Both the position numbers and the translations under genes were made by a program. 64,000 nucleotides of DNA from Dillenia suffruticosa (lineage: Eukaryota; Streptophyta; Magnoliopsida; Dilleniales; Dilleniaceae): positions 20,850,001 through 20,914,000 of the forward strand of contig JAVTVX010000020.1 of assembly GCA_033439265.1 (NCBI GenBank), in the 5' to 3' direction. This document shows positions 10,857 to 22,906 of this stretch, in pieces. The notes under the pieces were generated by a model. It did no database searches. It was not told the DNA's origin and saw only the letters and a list, made by a program, of their open reading frames with translations. How positions within the stretch are numbered: position 1 is the stretch's first letter; each line of letters begins with the position of its first letter.

Positions 10857-13800
10857 TTGCCTCGTCTTCATGGCTGGTCTCGGATGCAGGCCCCCCAACC
10901 AATAATTTTAATTTGCCCTCAAAATTTTACTTTAAATTTTTTTTTCTAAATATAATTTTAAATAGGAATTATGTAAAAAAAATTAATAATTTTATTTACT
11001 CTAAACTAAAATTTGATTTTTTTCCGTAAGTCACCATCTCCGATAATGACTCCTCTTGGTAAACCAATAACTTCTCTGAAGATTATTAATCGTAAGCATG
11101 TGTCTTCACAAATAAATATAGTATATTTTTTAAAATAATTTGAGCACCAGATTAATTAAAATATTTTTTTAATAATTGAGGCACGAGATTAAGTAAAATT
11201 TTTAATGCAATAATAATTATTTTTAGTTACTTCTTACATAAAAAAAAAATATGAGTTTTAACTATTTTATAAATAAAAATAATCTAAAATCGAGTGAAAA
11301 TCATTAAACTTTACGTAAAAAGTCCACAAAAGATACAATAGGCTTGCTCTGCATAACCATAAATAACTCGGAATGCGTTACTGTAAATACATCAAAGAAA
11401 TTTTTAAGAAACACAATTTCAAATAGTACTGTCCATTCTTTTTTAGAGATCTCGAATTAAAAACTCCTTTACGTTTTAAAAAAAAAAAAAAAATTGGAAC
11501 ACAATAAATCAAATTTGGTTAACTTAAATTTGTGCACTAACCAGGTTGCAAAATATTAGATTCATCAAATTTGATCTCCCAAGCGGTCAGAACAACTCTT
11601 CGGTCGTAATTGGCAGCGTTGTTTCTTTTCCATTTTTCATATGTCATGGTTGGTAACCATAAGGTATTACTTATTCTTAAGATAGGATCACATCACGTTG
11701 AAAGGCACAGATCATTAATTCGAAGCTAACCTAATTTCCGTCTCTCTTATTGGGTAAATAATAGAAACTAAAATTTTAATGTACTAATAAAAAAATTGGT
11801 AAATTGCAAAGCATAGTTAATAAAAATTATTAAATAATTTAATAGCTATTTAGATGCATAATTTTTAAATTGTTCTGTTACTATAAAGTAAATTTTTATT
11901 TATATGCAAAGATATGATAAAGTTTATAGAGTTATTTTCTCTACTTCCTAGGTTCCTCTAACCCCCAAAAAAAAAAAAAAAAAAAAAAAAGGAAAGGAAA
12001 GCCCAATTTCCTTCCTAATTCACTTCTCCATCGGTATTTCCTTTCAAACATGGCGTGCACCATGGAAGGAATATTTCCCAAGAGATCTAGACAATTTTCT
12101 TATGTTATATATTTTTTAACGAATGGACTATCAAATCAGATAATTTTTCAAACGAGAAGACATAATTTATGTTAAATTTTTTAATTAAATTTTGATTTTA
12201 AAATTTGAAAAATAAAAAAAAATTATATTAACAGAATTTTTTAAAATTTAATTTTATAATATTTGAATCGAATTAATTTTGGATTAATTAAAAAAATATA
12301 TATGATTTTTCTATCTAATTTTCCTAACAAGGTCGTGCTTCCCCTGCTCATGTGTCGGCACGACAGTGACACCATTTCCTTTCAATTATGCAATCCTCTT
12401 TCTGAAAATGATTGGGCAAAACCAACGGATAAAATTCTTCTCAAAGGCCCCACAAATCTCAATAGGAGTCACACCGGTCCAAATGTGCATCCGACCCGAT
12501 TTCGGTTCTAAATTGAAATCAAATTAAAACCAACCTTGTAAAATCAAACTAGAAAAGTTAAAATGGTCCTAGTTCAACTCCGGGAGGAAAACCTTCAAAC
12601 AACCGATTCATTTTTATTTCTTAATTTTTGAAAATAGAAGTTTTAAAAAATTTTAGAAAGATAACCAAATTTTAAAGCACCAATAAAAACCGATAAAAAA
12701 ACATAAAAATTATTTTAAAAAAACTACAAAAAATACAATAATTATTAAAATCAAGTTCAAATTAAAACCAAATTAAAACCGACTAAAACCATCTAGTTTT
12801 GGAACAAGAACTATTATCTTAGTTTCGATTCCGATTCTTTTTCTATCAAATTAGAATTGTTTTGTTTTGCTTTGATTCCGAATCTATTTGAAACTTTGGG
12901 CATGTCTAACCCAATCTATAATTAAAATATATATATATATCGATGATCATAATTTTCCTACAATTCTCGATCTATTGTCGACTTAGTGAAAATCTTGAAA
13001 GAAGTTCTTTCGTATTTAATCGCTATCAAATTTCTCCCATACAAAATTAAGTCCGGCATCACAAATAATGTAGAAAAGGCATTGGTGACACCAAAATCTC
13101 TCAATTAGGCACAGGTGTTTGTTACTTGATTAAATCTAGCTAGGCAATTTAAATTGACTATTTGTTTAGATGAATCCAAAAGAAATAGTCCTGAAGTTTA
13201 GGAGTAGATGCTTCTAACAAAACAACAATTTAGTAGAAGCATATAATGAGTGTCATTTACACACAAGTCTCAACACGTGCCTGGAATCTAAGTCATTTTT
13301 AGTTTCACTATGATCCCATCACTGGGTGGACGCATTATTTTTTCTGATTTTCACCGATCAATAATCGAGTTTCGTCTTATTAATCTGATTTGGGTACTGT
13401 AGGGTTCATGTGAGACATTTTCAAATTCTATTTATCCATTCTTATAATTTGAAATTGAGATATATGATTAAGAGAATATAGCGTTCTACTATTATATTTA
13501 TGTGAGTTTGGTAGGACTGAGGCATTATGAAGATGGCATAAAAGCCAAATTGAGATCTTACAAAAATTGTTATGGAGATTACAAAATTAAAAATTAAAAA
13601 TTCCAAGGTCCATTTACAATGATCTTCACATTGCACATGGATCGAGTTTATTTGCATAAATACCCACCTTACTCTTGCCTATCTGTAAGGATGCCTTGTA
13701 GGTGTTCAAAGATCACTTGTACATTTCTCATTAAATAGAAATGATGAAATGCCTTTTTTTTTTCTCTCCTTGACAATAACTGGGGAGGCAATAAAACTTG

Positions 13801-14153
13801 AATTTGGAATACTTGTTACCCGTAAGAGTTTTGAATCATTCTCATAATTATTTGAGCTAAAAGTCTCGGTCGAAGAGATGAAATGTTGTTGGTGATACAC
13901 TGTAGTAATAAAGGACAAATGAGAGTAGAAATTACATGAAGATTGGTAATGATCCCAAACTCAATTTTTCATATATTCTGTAGTGATTCTAATACAATTT
14001 TTTTTTTTTTTTTTTATGAAAAAAGTGCCTGGCTATTTGTTTTTTGGCTACCATTTCACTGAGGTCACACTGTTTAGTTGGAGATTGCTATGAACCCTCG
14101 AATCTACATTACAAGTAGGAAAAGTTAAAAACACACAAGAACTAATAATGAAG

Positions 14154-15656
14154 CTATCTAGAAGCATGAGAAGTCCAACAAGAGGCAGTATACAAGCTTG
14201 TATCTTTCCATCCTAGTCTTAGCGTTCCATCTCCTTGGACAAGACTATAACCATGTGCAGGAGGGAACATGTTTAGTATAAGTTGTGCCTGAGCCATAGT
14301 GTTTGCACTCATTGGCACGTGCAAGAAGCAATTCCTTGCAAGCTCATTTCTCCAATGCCTAAACTTGTCCTCTCCGCTCCGAGCCGGTCCTCCAATGGCC
14401 AAGATGTTGTTGATTTCCCTATAGAGAAGGCAATGCTCAACAAGGTGTCTACTAGCGTCATCACAAGGTAAGAATGCTCCAAGTGAATCAAAAATGGTGG
14501 AGTAGTAGTGGAGAGATCCGACGAAGCGATCCAGGAAAGATCCCCCATGCAAGATTTCTTGTTCAACTAACGTGATCACCCTAGGAGATAGCTCCTCAAG
14601 GAGTCTCGTTGTCTTCCAATCTGGCCCTGTGGCATCATATAGGGAGTGTTGTAGCCAATGCACTGCTATGGTTTCACCATGGCGAACTTGCAACATAGAG
14701 AAGTCGATTTCGCCAAATTTCTTTGCTATGGGGTGGAATTCAAATGACATTCCTAGTCTCTTTGCAAAGTTGGAGAGTTGCTTTCCGGTCTCTATCAAGA
14801 GCTCCATTGAGGCTCCCATGCCTGTCATTCTAACGTGTGGGGGGCCCTCACTGCGAGTTGCGAGGATGTGAAAAAGGGCAGGCCATTGCAAGCCTTGCAT
14901 GATATCGAGGTCAATAATATGAACCCTATCCCGGCAATGAAAGGCTTCAAGGATGGCTTGGTTTGAAGTGAAGTGTGCAAATTTTATAAAGGGAGAGACA
15001 TTGTTAAACACTTGGAAAGCACAATGAACACTCGTGTGATTGATCAAAGGTGAGCATATTCCAAGCCATGAATTGATAACCCTACAAGCCATGGCCTTAC
15101 CAAAATAAGCCACAACCCTCTCACCACATGAAGGGCCATAAGGAGAAGCCATTTGGGTCAGCTCAAGTAACATCCTATGAGCTTCACCTAAATTGTCAAC
15201 TGAAATAGCCACAGCACACTCCAGAAGTAGCCTGATCAAGCTCAACTCTTGCTCATCCCGTTTACTCAAACTTGCATGATTTCCGACCTCAACATTGCTC
15301 CATTGGTTCTCTTCTCTTCCGCCATCAAAGGAGCTCCTCCTTGCAACTTTTCGTGGTCTAAATTCACCCAACAATGATGGAACAAAGTTTTCTTCACCCA
15401 CCATCATTGAATTATCACTTTGTATGCTTTCACTAGCACCCACCTCGGGCAAGTCCTCAATGAGTTGCTTTGTAACGTGCTCCACCCACTCAGAGAGCTC
15501 ATTTATCTCCAAGTTAGTGCATGATCTACTTTCTGGCATTAAAGGTTTGCTAAAGGCACTAGAGCTTGCACTTGCAAACCCTCCGTAGTCCCATTGTTCA
15601 TGGGGTTGGATCAAATCAAGAGCCCCATGAACTACTTCAAATCCTCTCTTCATCAT
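14154..15656 (-). CDS. GRAS-family transcriptional regulator, SCARECROW clade
   Basis: Single-exon 500-residue protein. The GRAS domain fills roughly residues 135-497: LHRI around RLLLECAVAISVDNLGEAHR; the VHIID motif as VHIIDLDIM at residues 245-253; LHRII after QGLQWPALFHILATR; the PFYRE region with VITLVEQEILHGGSFLDRFV; and the C-terminal SAW region with FRHWRNELARN and GTLRLGWKDTSLYTASCW. VHIIDLDIMQGLQWPALFHI and AVHWLQHSLYD are close to SCARECROW and SCL23, so it belongs in that clade. SCARECROW itself carries a long homopolymeric N-terminus and usually one intron, both absent here. GRAS proteins of this clade act in the nucleus with SHORT-ROOT-type partners or as co-regulators; the specific role is not readable from sequence. 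The start is the MMKRGFEVVHGAL methionine pair (15651-15656). The frame stays open 43 codons further upstream, but that stretch is hydrophobic and low in conservation and is better read as leader. No stops or frameshifts. Confidence 0.93.
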   Translation of the reverse strand: MMKRGFEVVHGALDLIQPHEQWDYGGFASASSSAFSKPLMPESRSCTNLEINELSEWVEHVTKQLIEDLPEVGASESIQSDNSMMVGEENFVPSLLGEFRPRKVARRSSFDGGREENQWSNVEVGNHASLSKRDEQELSLIRLLLECAVAISVDNLGEAHRMLLELTQMASPYGPSCGERVVAYFGKAMACRVINSWLGICSPLINHTSVHCAFQVFNNVSPFIKFAHFTSNQAILEAFHCRDRVHIIDLDIMQGLQWPALFHILATRSEGPPHVRMTGMGASMELLIETGKQLSNFAKRLGMSFEFHPIAKKFGEIDFSMLQVRHGETIAVHWLQHSLYDATGPDWKTTRLLEELSPRVITLVEQEILHGGSFLDRFVGSLHYYSTIFDSLGAFLPCDDASRHLVEHCLLYREINNILAIGGPARSGEDKFRHWRNELARNCFLHVPMSANTMAQAQLILNMFPPAHGYSLVQGDGTLRLGWKDTSLYTASCWTSHASR

Positions 15657-17103
15657 ATGAGAGTGAGAGAGAGAGAAGAGGCTGTGGTGAGAGGTTATTA
15701 AGGAGGAGGGGAGCCCATATTTGAAGGATAAAATGGCAAGTATTTGATGACCACAGAGAACGAGTAAAGAAATGGTCAGTGGCAAAATTATTCACTTGTT
15801 TAATAAAGCACCATTGCCGGCATAGCCAAACACATAGATGCAGATAAATTGCTAAGTGCCAAATCCCCACTTCAGTTTGATAGTGATTTCCTCATTATAA
15901 ACTTAGATTTTATAACGCAGTTGAATTAGTTTTATAGGTCTTTCAACAAACTTCTAATAATATATAGTTTGTGTGTATTATGCAATATGAGAGAGAGAGA
16001 GAGAGAGATTTGAGAATTTTGAGTCAGGTAAGAATTTGGGAAGATTTGGAAAGAACAACAATCTACCATTTGTTTGCGTTAGATTAAAACTGTACCAGGA
16101 TGGCATGATGTTGTCTTTAATATCTTCCTTATACTATAATGATTTTAGATCACTGTCATCACCCCCATTGAAGCATGAAAATAGTAATCTACCTACGGCC
16201 GTCTAAAGCATGGATTAAACTATTTAAGGTGATGTGTATGAGAAAAATCTTTTCTGCAGTTAGAAACTGATTTGGCTTCAGATGATTAGGATGAGAATTT
16301 TTTTGCCATTTGAAAAAGTTCAACTTGACACAATTTATCTCAACTTGTCTCTATTTGATATTTAGACAACTATAAGTTAAAAAATAAAAAAGATTTAAAT
16401 TACCCTTTTTGTATTAAAAGTTTTACCTCATCTCACCGGAATTTAATCTTATCTTTTCAAACGTCCATGCCTTACAATTTGTGCATATCAAGTTTGCTTC
16501 CAATGCCTTCAATGGCTTAATTGTTGTTTCTTGCATGATATTAAATAATTTTTTTTATTTAATAAGACATATATAACTTTTTAACATTGCCTCAATAGTT
16601 TTGCGGCTAATCTTTATATTCAAGTTTAGAAATTTTCTATTGTTCTTATAGATATTCATATTCATGGAATTTTAACCGTTAAATACTTATCCAACGATCA
16701 TTATTGTTCTATCTATTAAGTAATAAAATGATCTATGGTTGTGGAATAGAAATCCAATCGTTACAAACTCATAAATATTTACACCCTCAACCTTCGTAGA
16801 AATTTCGATTTGTTTATAAGCATCTATTTGACAAAGACATTAAGGAATAAATTTGATCCATACCAGGCACTCTCTCTAAGTTTCCAACACACACAAACAA
16901 TCATCATTTATTGTTTCACTCGGTCAATGTTTTATATATGGTCTGAATTCGTCAATAATTTTGCAATTTTGAAACACCCTTTTTTCTTTTCTGGAACTGA
17001 TTTGCTAGTTACGTCTTAAATTGCGGTTTGAATACCCCTGGGAATGAGTCTCATCATGAGAAAACCATAGACTGATGTTGTAATAAAAAATGACTTGGTC
17101 AAA

Positions 17104-17332
17104 CTAGCTGGCTATAAAAAAACCGCCAAACGGTAGTGTAGACGGATAGGTCCGTCTTCATCCCTTAACCATACGAGGGTTCGAATCTCGGCATGAGTAT
17201 AAAAACCCTTTGTTAAGAAACCCGCCCTCACAAAAATCGATCCCACAACCAGTCAGTCGGAAATAGTCGAGACGAAGACTCGAATACCGGACAATGACCA
17301 AGTCAAGGTATTAAAAAAAAAAAAAGCTACAG
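17104..17332 (+). mobile_element. SINE-like repeat, copy 1 of 3
   Basis: About 230 bp ending in a 13-base poly(A). It contains GGTTCGAATCTC (about 17170), a good match to the RNA polymerase III B box, preceded by GGTAGTGTAGACGG, which could be an A box. The second half, with GTTAAGAAACCCGCCCTC and AAATAGTCGAGACGAAGACTC, matches copies at about 45670-45880 and 52550-52730 in the same order. An 11-bp inverted pair, TGACTTGGTCA at 17091 and TGACCAAGTCA at 17295, brackets most of it. A tRNA-derived SINE is the best reading; it is not a functional tRNA because there is no cloverleaf. Confidence 0.5.
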
Positions 17333-18181
17333 AAAAACTACAAGTCTATTGTGGATTAATAAGTATATATATATACATATATTTTTATACTGAATAGTCA
17401 AAATCATATTTCAATTAATGCGATTTGAGTATTGTCGATCCCAATTTAGAGAAAATCTCTCGACGTATTTTTTTTTATTCTCAAATTTTAAATTTCAAAC
17501 TTTTAGAAGATTTATCACTTATTTATATATATATATATATATATATGCAGATTAGTGTATGCGTGACGCTTGGGTCACGTTGCTTATGCTTGACCTGGTC
17601 GACTAATTTCATATGGGATGGGAACCAATTTAGTGGCATAAACTATTGTGGGTGATAATGTGTTGAACATAATCCATAAGATAAGATATTTGTCATTTCT
17701 AAATTTGTTAAATTCTTACCGGCCTATTTAGTTGATTCGCCGGAATTTCTCTTTTAGGAACACAATACAATAGACCTAGATCAATGTTTACACTTTGAGC
17801 ATCAATAGATTTAGACATTTTCATTTGGAGTATTGGCCCCTGCATTTTCTCCTTCCTTCCCTCTGAGATATTCAATTTCCTCCTCGTCAAAAATTAGGAT
17901 AAAGAGGTTTGCAAATTTATACTTGCATTCATGAATGGAACAATTTTTTCTTTTTTTCTTTTTTTTCTATTTTTTAGAAAATGGGACTCCACCGCACATC
18001 CACAAAATTAAAAAAAAAATACATCCTTCCCTTGACCGTGTGATCACACACGCTGTTTTATTAAGGTTCTGTTTGGACGGCAAATTGTTTTGCACAAAAA
18101 TTTAGTATTCATCAAACAATGTCATACTGAAAATTTCGGCAAGAATCAATTAGCTGAGGTTTTTCAGTGATGTCTACCATC

Positions 18182-18182
<1 letters not shown>

Positions 18183-18216
<34 letters not shown>
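18183..18216. repeat. (CT)n microsatellite
   Basis: Seventeen CT units in intergenic DNA, not adjacent to any recognised gene. Confidence 0.9.
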
Positions 18217-18220
<4 letters not shown>

Positions 18221-19701
18221 TCATTTATGTCGATGAACGAGGGAACCACTGGAATCAACAGAACATGATCATCAGCCGCCCTTCAGCTAGTCGTTAGTTT
18301 TAGGGTCAAATTGCAGTCAAAGATTCTTGGACCAGTCAAACTCGCCTCCCTATTTTTGTAATTTAATAAAACCAATTGGTAATTTCCTCTATGATCGCGG
18401 ACATTGCCATTTTTCAATAAGGGAGAGTCTTATTCTCCATGGCCCAAATGGATTTGCCATGAAAGCATTTTTTCCACAAACACGACCTAAAATATTTTGA
18501 TATTCTCGTAACAATAAATAAGGAATGAGTCTTCTTAAAAAGAAACAAGAATTAAACTTTATTTTTTTTATAAATTAAAAATTTTTGGGTCCAATATCTG
18601 TTTTTTTGTGTGAAAATAAACTCAATATGTCCTCCTTTTTGTTTTGACATATTGGTATTTAGTTTTCACCCGATTAATTCGATCTAAATATTGTAGAACT
18701 TATTAAAGATTTGATTCTCTCAAATTCTTTTTCTTCATTCTTATTATTCAAATTCAAAACTTCTAATTAAAGAGATTAATTATCTGATCACTCAATTCAA
18801 AAGAGTTTGATAAATTCAATATGCCTTTTTTTTTTTTTTTCATGAAGGCCCTTGTTAAGTTACTCTCTCATAATTAAAATAATATTGTAGCTACTTGCAA
18901 ACTACCCTAAATATACTAATTTTGTTTTATCTGATGCTCTTTTAATATCGGGTTATGACAAAATGGATACATACTAACTAGTTTCTCAGAATAAAAATTA
19001 AGGACAGCCACAATAGTGGTTAATTATGATTAAGATGTTATGAATAAATTATAACAGTAATAAAGGAAGAAGATAAACCATAATTCAATAATAAAAAGGA
19101 AAAGAACAGAGATTAGTTGTCTTACATGAATTTAACTCTTCCAAATGTGCAATCCACCTGCCCCACTTATCATGATTCGGTGCATGGTCGATTTTACAAA
19201 CCTAAGAAAACTATTAGATGAAGTTTAAAATTATAATATATTTACCGGTGAACAGTTAAACTAATAAGAAAAATGTTGATTTCATTAAACAAAATTCAAT
19301 TTCGAATGTTGTGAATAAAAAAAATTATGTTGAAAGAGTTTTTTATTATAAATAGTTTAATAATATTTTGAATCAGATTAGTTGAAATATTATTTCGGAC
19401 GAAACAGTTATCACAATGTTCATTATCTAGTCTCTCACAATTTCAAACATTACTGGGTGACAATTTCACGACCTCTCAATTTTAAAGGTCTTTCCGGTGT
19501 GGGTGGATACAATGAAAGAGAATGTGGGTGTAACGGAGGAAGGAATGAGTAGCTATTGGAACTTTTGACACTTGAAGGTAATTTTGTAGTTTAGAATGTG
19601 AATTTGCCTTCATTTTTCAAAATGAAACTCTAGTCTCCTTTCTGCTTTTAAGTTTTATACTCGATTTCCTAATTCTTAATTAACTTTGGACTAAATTGGT
19701 A

Positions 19702-21068
19702 TGTATCGATTTAATCAAAAATAAAAATACTTATTTTATAAAAAAAGAATTTAGGATGAGTAGAATCGTTTTCATAGAAAACGATAGATTTATCTCTTTT
19801 AAAAAAAATAAGAGGGATTTGAGAAATTAACTATAGTTAATAAAAATAAATAAATCAATGTAATTAACTAAATCAAGAAAATTAAATAATACCAATTAAA
19901 TAATAAAAATATCAATTAAATAAGAATTATATCCACCTTATTTTCATGAAATTAATTATCGATCTACTTAAAAATTTTAACAATCATAGATAAATTGACT
20001 ATAGCGCTTAACAAACGACGAACAACCGATCTCTCCTTATTTTTTTGATAATTAAGAGAAACTCTTTAATTGTTTTCCTAATCGAAAAATAATTCTAGAA
20101 AAACTCTTAGATTTAAAATTTCGATAGCATTAAAATCGAGAGAGAGCTAATTTTAAATGGCGAACACATAACTGGTCTTTTTAGATTAAATTATTCAATT
20201 TTATAACATAAATATCATTCACAATTAAATTAAAATAAATAAATAATTACGAATTTATTGTTTTAATTGATTATAAATTATTTTATAACTATAAAATATT
20301 AATCATTATTCAATAAATCTTAAAAAATCATGATCTATGAAGTATAAAAATTAAATAAATACTTATAATATATAAATTAATATACTTAATTAGATTTCAT
20401 AATTATTAAAATTCAAAATTTTAATAAATTTTTTATTAAAAAAAATTAAAAATAAAATACGAAAGAGAAAAACTCACAAAACAATTTTATTAATTTGGAA
20501 AGAATGTGAACTAACAAGAAGAAAAATGTGTTTCCTTGCTGCTGCATTTTTCCACCAAAATGTGTCCCTTTTTTAAGTCCAAAAACAAAGAAATATTCCT
20601 CTCCCTAAAGCTGCCGATGCCGCCCGTCGGGCTGCACAACTCTCCACTTTTGCAGCATGAAACACTCTTAGATACATAGCAGTGACCTTAAAATGTGGTG
20701 GAGTTTTTCTTATTTTTTTATTTTAAGAAATTATTTAAATTCTTTTTTAAGAGAAGATAAAATTTTCTAAAAATTAATATTTTAGAAATTTTAAATAAAA
20801 GAAAATCCTAAAAATAATAAAACATTTTGAATTTTACATTTTTCAAAAATTCACATACTTAAGTATTAGGAATTAAAGAAAAATTTTCAAAAGTTTTCGT
20901 TGAAATCAATGTGTCAACGCGTTAATGAAAGATCAATAATGTCCAATTTTTTCATCATTTACATAATTACTCCAATTTAGTTTATTTTTCTTCACTTTTC
21001 TTAATAAATTTCTTCCATCAATTCTAACATATCAAATATCACAAAAAATAATGATTTTATCTTATACA
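19702..21068 (-). mobile_element. Solo LTR of the same Ty3/gypsy-type family (copy B, inverted)
   Basis: About 1,367 bp that on the minus strand begins TGTATAAGATAAAATC and ends CGATACA, giving TG...CA ends with a short TGTAT/ATACA inverted terminal match. It is flanked by GGTA on both sides (19698-19701 and 21069-21072), consistent with a short target duplication. Its minus strand aligns with copy A at 4502-5993, including the CCTTATTTTTTTGATAATTA region (about 20034) against the equivalent near 5640, and the GAGTTTTTC...CGTATTTTATTT block. No gag or pol, so it is most simply a solo LTR. It is more diverged and more AT-rich than copy A. Confidence 0.6.
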
Positions 21069-21174
21069 GGTACTCGTGATATGTAGGTTACAATCAATGG
21101 GGAATGTTTGTGAGAAGCAACATAATATATATTTTATACCAAAATCTTGTTATCAATTAACAGTCGATTTATTG

Positions 21175-21330
21175 AAGTGGGATTCAAAATTTTTTAACTA
21201 ATTCTTGATATTAAAATTTTTTTTAAAAAAATTATATTAAAAGAATCATTTTTAAATAGAACTCTATAAACGTTTAAATTGAATTAATTGAAATATAATT
21301 CTGAATATCGATAATAAAAATAAAAAATAA
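21175..21330 (+). repeat. AT-rich dispersed repeat (copies here and at two other sites)
   Basis: A roughly 150-bp AT-rich motif containing TTATATTAAAAGAAT followed by AATTGAATTAATTGAAATA and ending AATATCGAT. Related copies in the same orientation occur at about 12150-12300 and 23395-23545. No coding capacity and no clear ends. It may be part of a longer repeat family. Confidence 0.45.
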
Positions 21331-21935
21331 ATAAAAATATATTTATCAAAATCTCATTGGGAAAGCATGAAATGAAAAGGTCTTGGCGATTGATTCTAAT
21401 GTTAACAAATCAAAGCAAAAATGGAGCCCTAAGGCAAAACAATCCTCATCGTCATCCAACGTAACCCCATTTCATTAATCAAATTGGGAAACCATGATAG
21501 TGATGTGATGACCCAAGACCTAAACTTCATTGTTAATTATGCAGTTGATGCTCGACAGAAGGGTGACCCATATCCCGACAACTGTCATAAAATTACACAT
21601 TTTTCTTTGTTTCTTAAGAATAAAATGTAAAATTAAAAATCAACTTCATAAAATTACAGAATTCATTTAATACAAATATGAAAATTTTGAATTATTTGAT
21701 AGATGAAGTTTCTAAATGTATTACTCAATGTCCTCATGATTGTTCACGGAACACAAAAAGCTTACAAATAGGCCTCAGAATCGAGCTTTCTGAATCAAAT
21801 TTTGCAAAGTTCGAGTTTGACCCGTTTAAAATTTTATAGGCCTAAGTCTAATCCCCAATCGAGAAAGCTCGGAAAATCAAGGGTTGAGTTCAGCGCAAAT
21901 AATTAAATTGGCTTCGGGTCCATTTTGAGCCGTCC

Positions 21936-21938
<3 letters not shown>

Positions 21939-22003
<65 letters not shown>
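21939..22003. repeat. Long (GA)n microsatellite
   Basis: About 32 uninterrupted AG units, the longest dinucleotide tract in the window. It generates spurious Arg-Glu and Ser-Leu frames on both strands, which I do not call as genes. The flanks (about 21760-21930 and 22915-23080) contain CGAGCT- and GGGCC-rich sequence that may belong to an older element around the palindromic repeat at 22457-22906. Confidence 0.95.
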
Positions 22004-22006
<3 letters not shown>

Positions 22007-22456
22007 TAGTAGGTGGAGGTAAAGGAAGATCACGGTTCTGGAAACGGTGTGGTCGAACATCCTCATCAGCGTCGAATATCTCTCTTCCATTGTTGTTCAT
22101 CGCCTTCTTCACCGCTCCCGCATCCTGTTTTCAATGAGTGGCAAGTGCCATCAAACAGAGACACCAATTGGATTTCATCTTTGTGCCACCGAACGGAGAG
22201 CTTTAGAACCAATGAACGGAAGGAAATGTCGAACTGATCAAAGATCCATCATCAATGTTCCCTGATCGACCTCTCCGACATCTAATCTGCCTCTCCGGCA
22301 GCTTTGTTGGCGGAGGAGCAATAGACAATGAAGGCTTGTTGATAGAAGTTCGAAAATAGGATGTATGAGAATTCTGTTTAAAAAATAAGGAAAAAAGGAG
22401 AAAAAAAAAAAAGGAAAAATAGCGAGGGTGTGGCACAAACCGGTTTTAATCACACC

Positions 22457-22906
22457 TAGCGGTGTTATGACACCCGAGTCGAGTTCAGATATCATAATAC
22501 CCTAACTCGAGCTCGATGTACTTTAAGTGAGCTCGAGCTCGCCGAGTTTGTATTTTTCGAGTTCGAGTTCGAGCTCAAAGTGTCGTCGGTTGTTATCGGA
22601 TAGTGTCATTAGGTGGTATAGGTAATATATTTAAAAAATATACCTAAAAATATAATTTTATATATAATTTTTTTAAAAATATATATATAATTATATATAA
22701 AATTTATTTTTTAAAAAAATTAAAATATTTCAGGTAGCTCGTCGAGTTTTCGAGCTCGACACAGCTGAGCTCGAGCTCGAGCTCGATACCCAGCTACCCG
22801 AGCCCGAGCTCGGACTCGAGCTCAGTTTGACTGAGCTCGGGCTCAAACTTTGACCGGGTAGTGTCACGGGTACCCGTGACACTACCCGGCGTCATTAACA
22901 CCCGTA
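22457..22906. mobile_element. Palindromic non-autonomous DNA transposon, hAT-like
   Basis: 450-bp segment whose left end reads TAGCGGTGTTATGACACCC and whose right end read inward is TACGGGTGTTAATGACGCC, an imperfect terminal inverted repeat. It is flanked by ATCACACC (22449-22456) and ATCACATC (22907-22914), 7 of 8 matching, the size of a hAT target duplication. Inside are many CTCGAG and GAGCTC hexamers around an AT-rich core, and a perfect 36-bp palindrome at 22854-22889. There is no transposase. The hAT assignment rests on the 8-bp duplication and the TA-start termini. Confidence 0.55.
22854..22889. repeat. Perfect 36-bp palindrome
   Basis: Each arm is the exact reverse complement of the other; the left arm is CCGGGTAGTGTCACGGGT. 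It lies near the right end of the 450-bp palindromic element and repeats part of the terminal sequence. Confidence 0.95.

Larger units (their letters stand above)
10121..14153. other. Spacer between casein kinase and GRAS genes
   Basis: The right flank of the casein kinase start holds a probable 5' UTR and promoter with GA tracts at about 10358-10372 and 10544-10567, an AAT tract at 10680-10701 and a CT tract at 10817-10852. Beyond this is AT-rich sequence with poly(A) runs (11479-11493, 11968-11990). A copy of an AT-rich dispersed repeat lies at about 12150-12300. A segment at about 12475-12915 contains repeated AAAACCGA-type motifs and ends TTTGGGCATGTCTAACCC, which looks like a non-autonomous hAT relic, although no target duplication was found. 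No credible gene. Confidence 0.6.
15657..19701. other. Spacer upstream of the GRAS gene
   Basis: Promoter side of the GRAS gene, then AT-rich intergenic sequence. It contains a short GA tract just before the GRAS start (15665-15676), a longer one at 15989-16008, TA runs near 17361 and 17523-17546, a (CT)n tract at 18183-18216, and a SINE-like repeat at about 17104-17330. Short open frames such as 16810-17019 and 17425-17655 have no recognisable domain. No gene called. Confidence 0.65.

Noticed and set aside
12263-12511. 82-codon plus-strand frame
   Set aside because: It overlaps AT-rich repeat and hAT-like sequence; composition is not coding-like.
17110-17185. Possible tRNA gene with a B-box-like motif
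   Set aside because: No cloverleaf or acceptor stem can be paired; two further dispersed copies point to a SINE.
21890-22265. Several overlapping frames across the long GA microsatellite
   Set aside because: They are created by the repeat (poly Arg-Glu or Ser-Leu) on both strands and have no other content.
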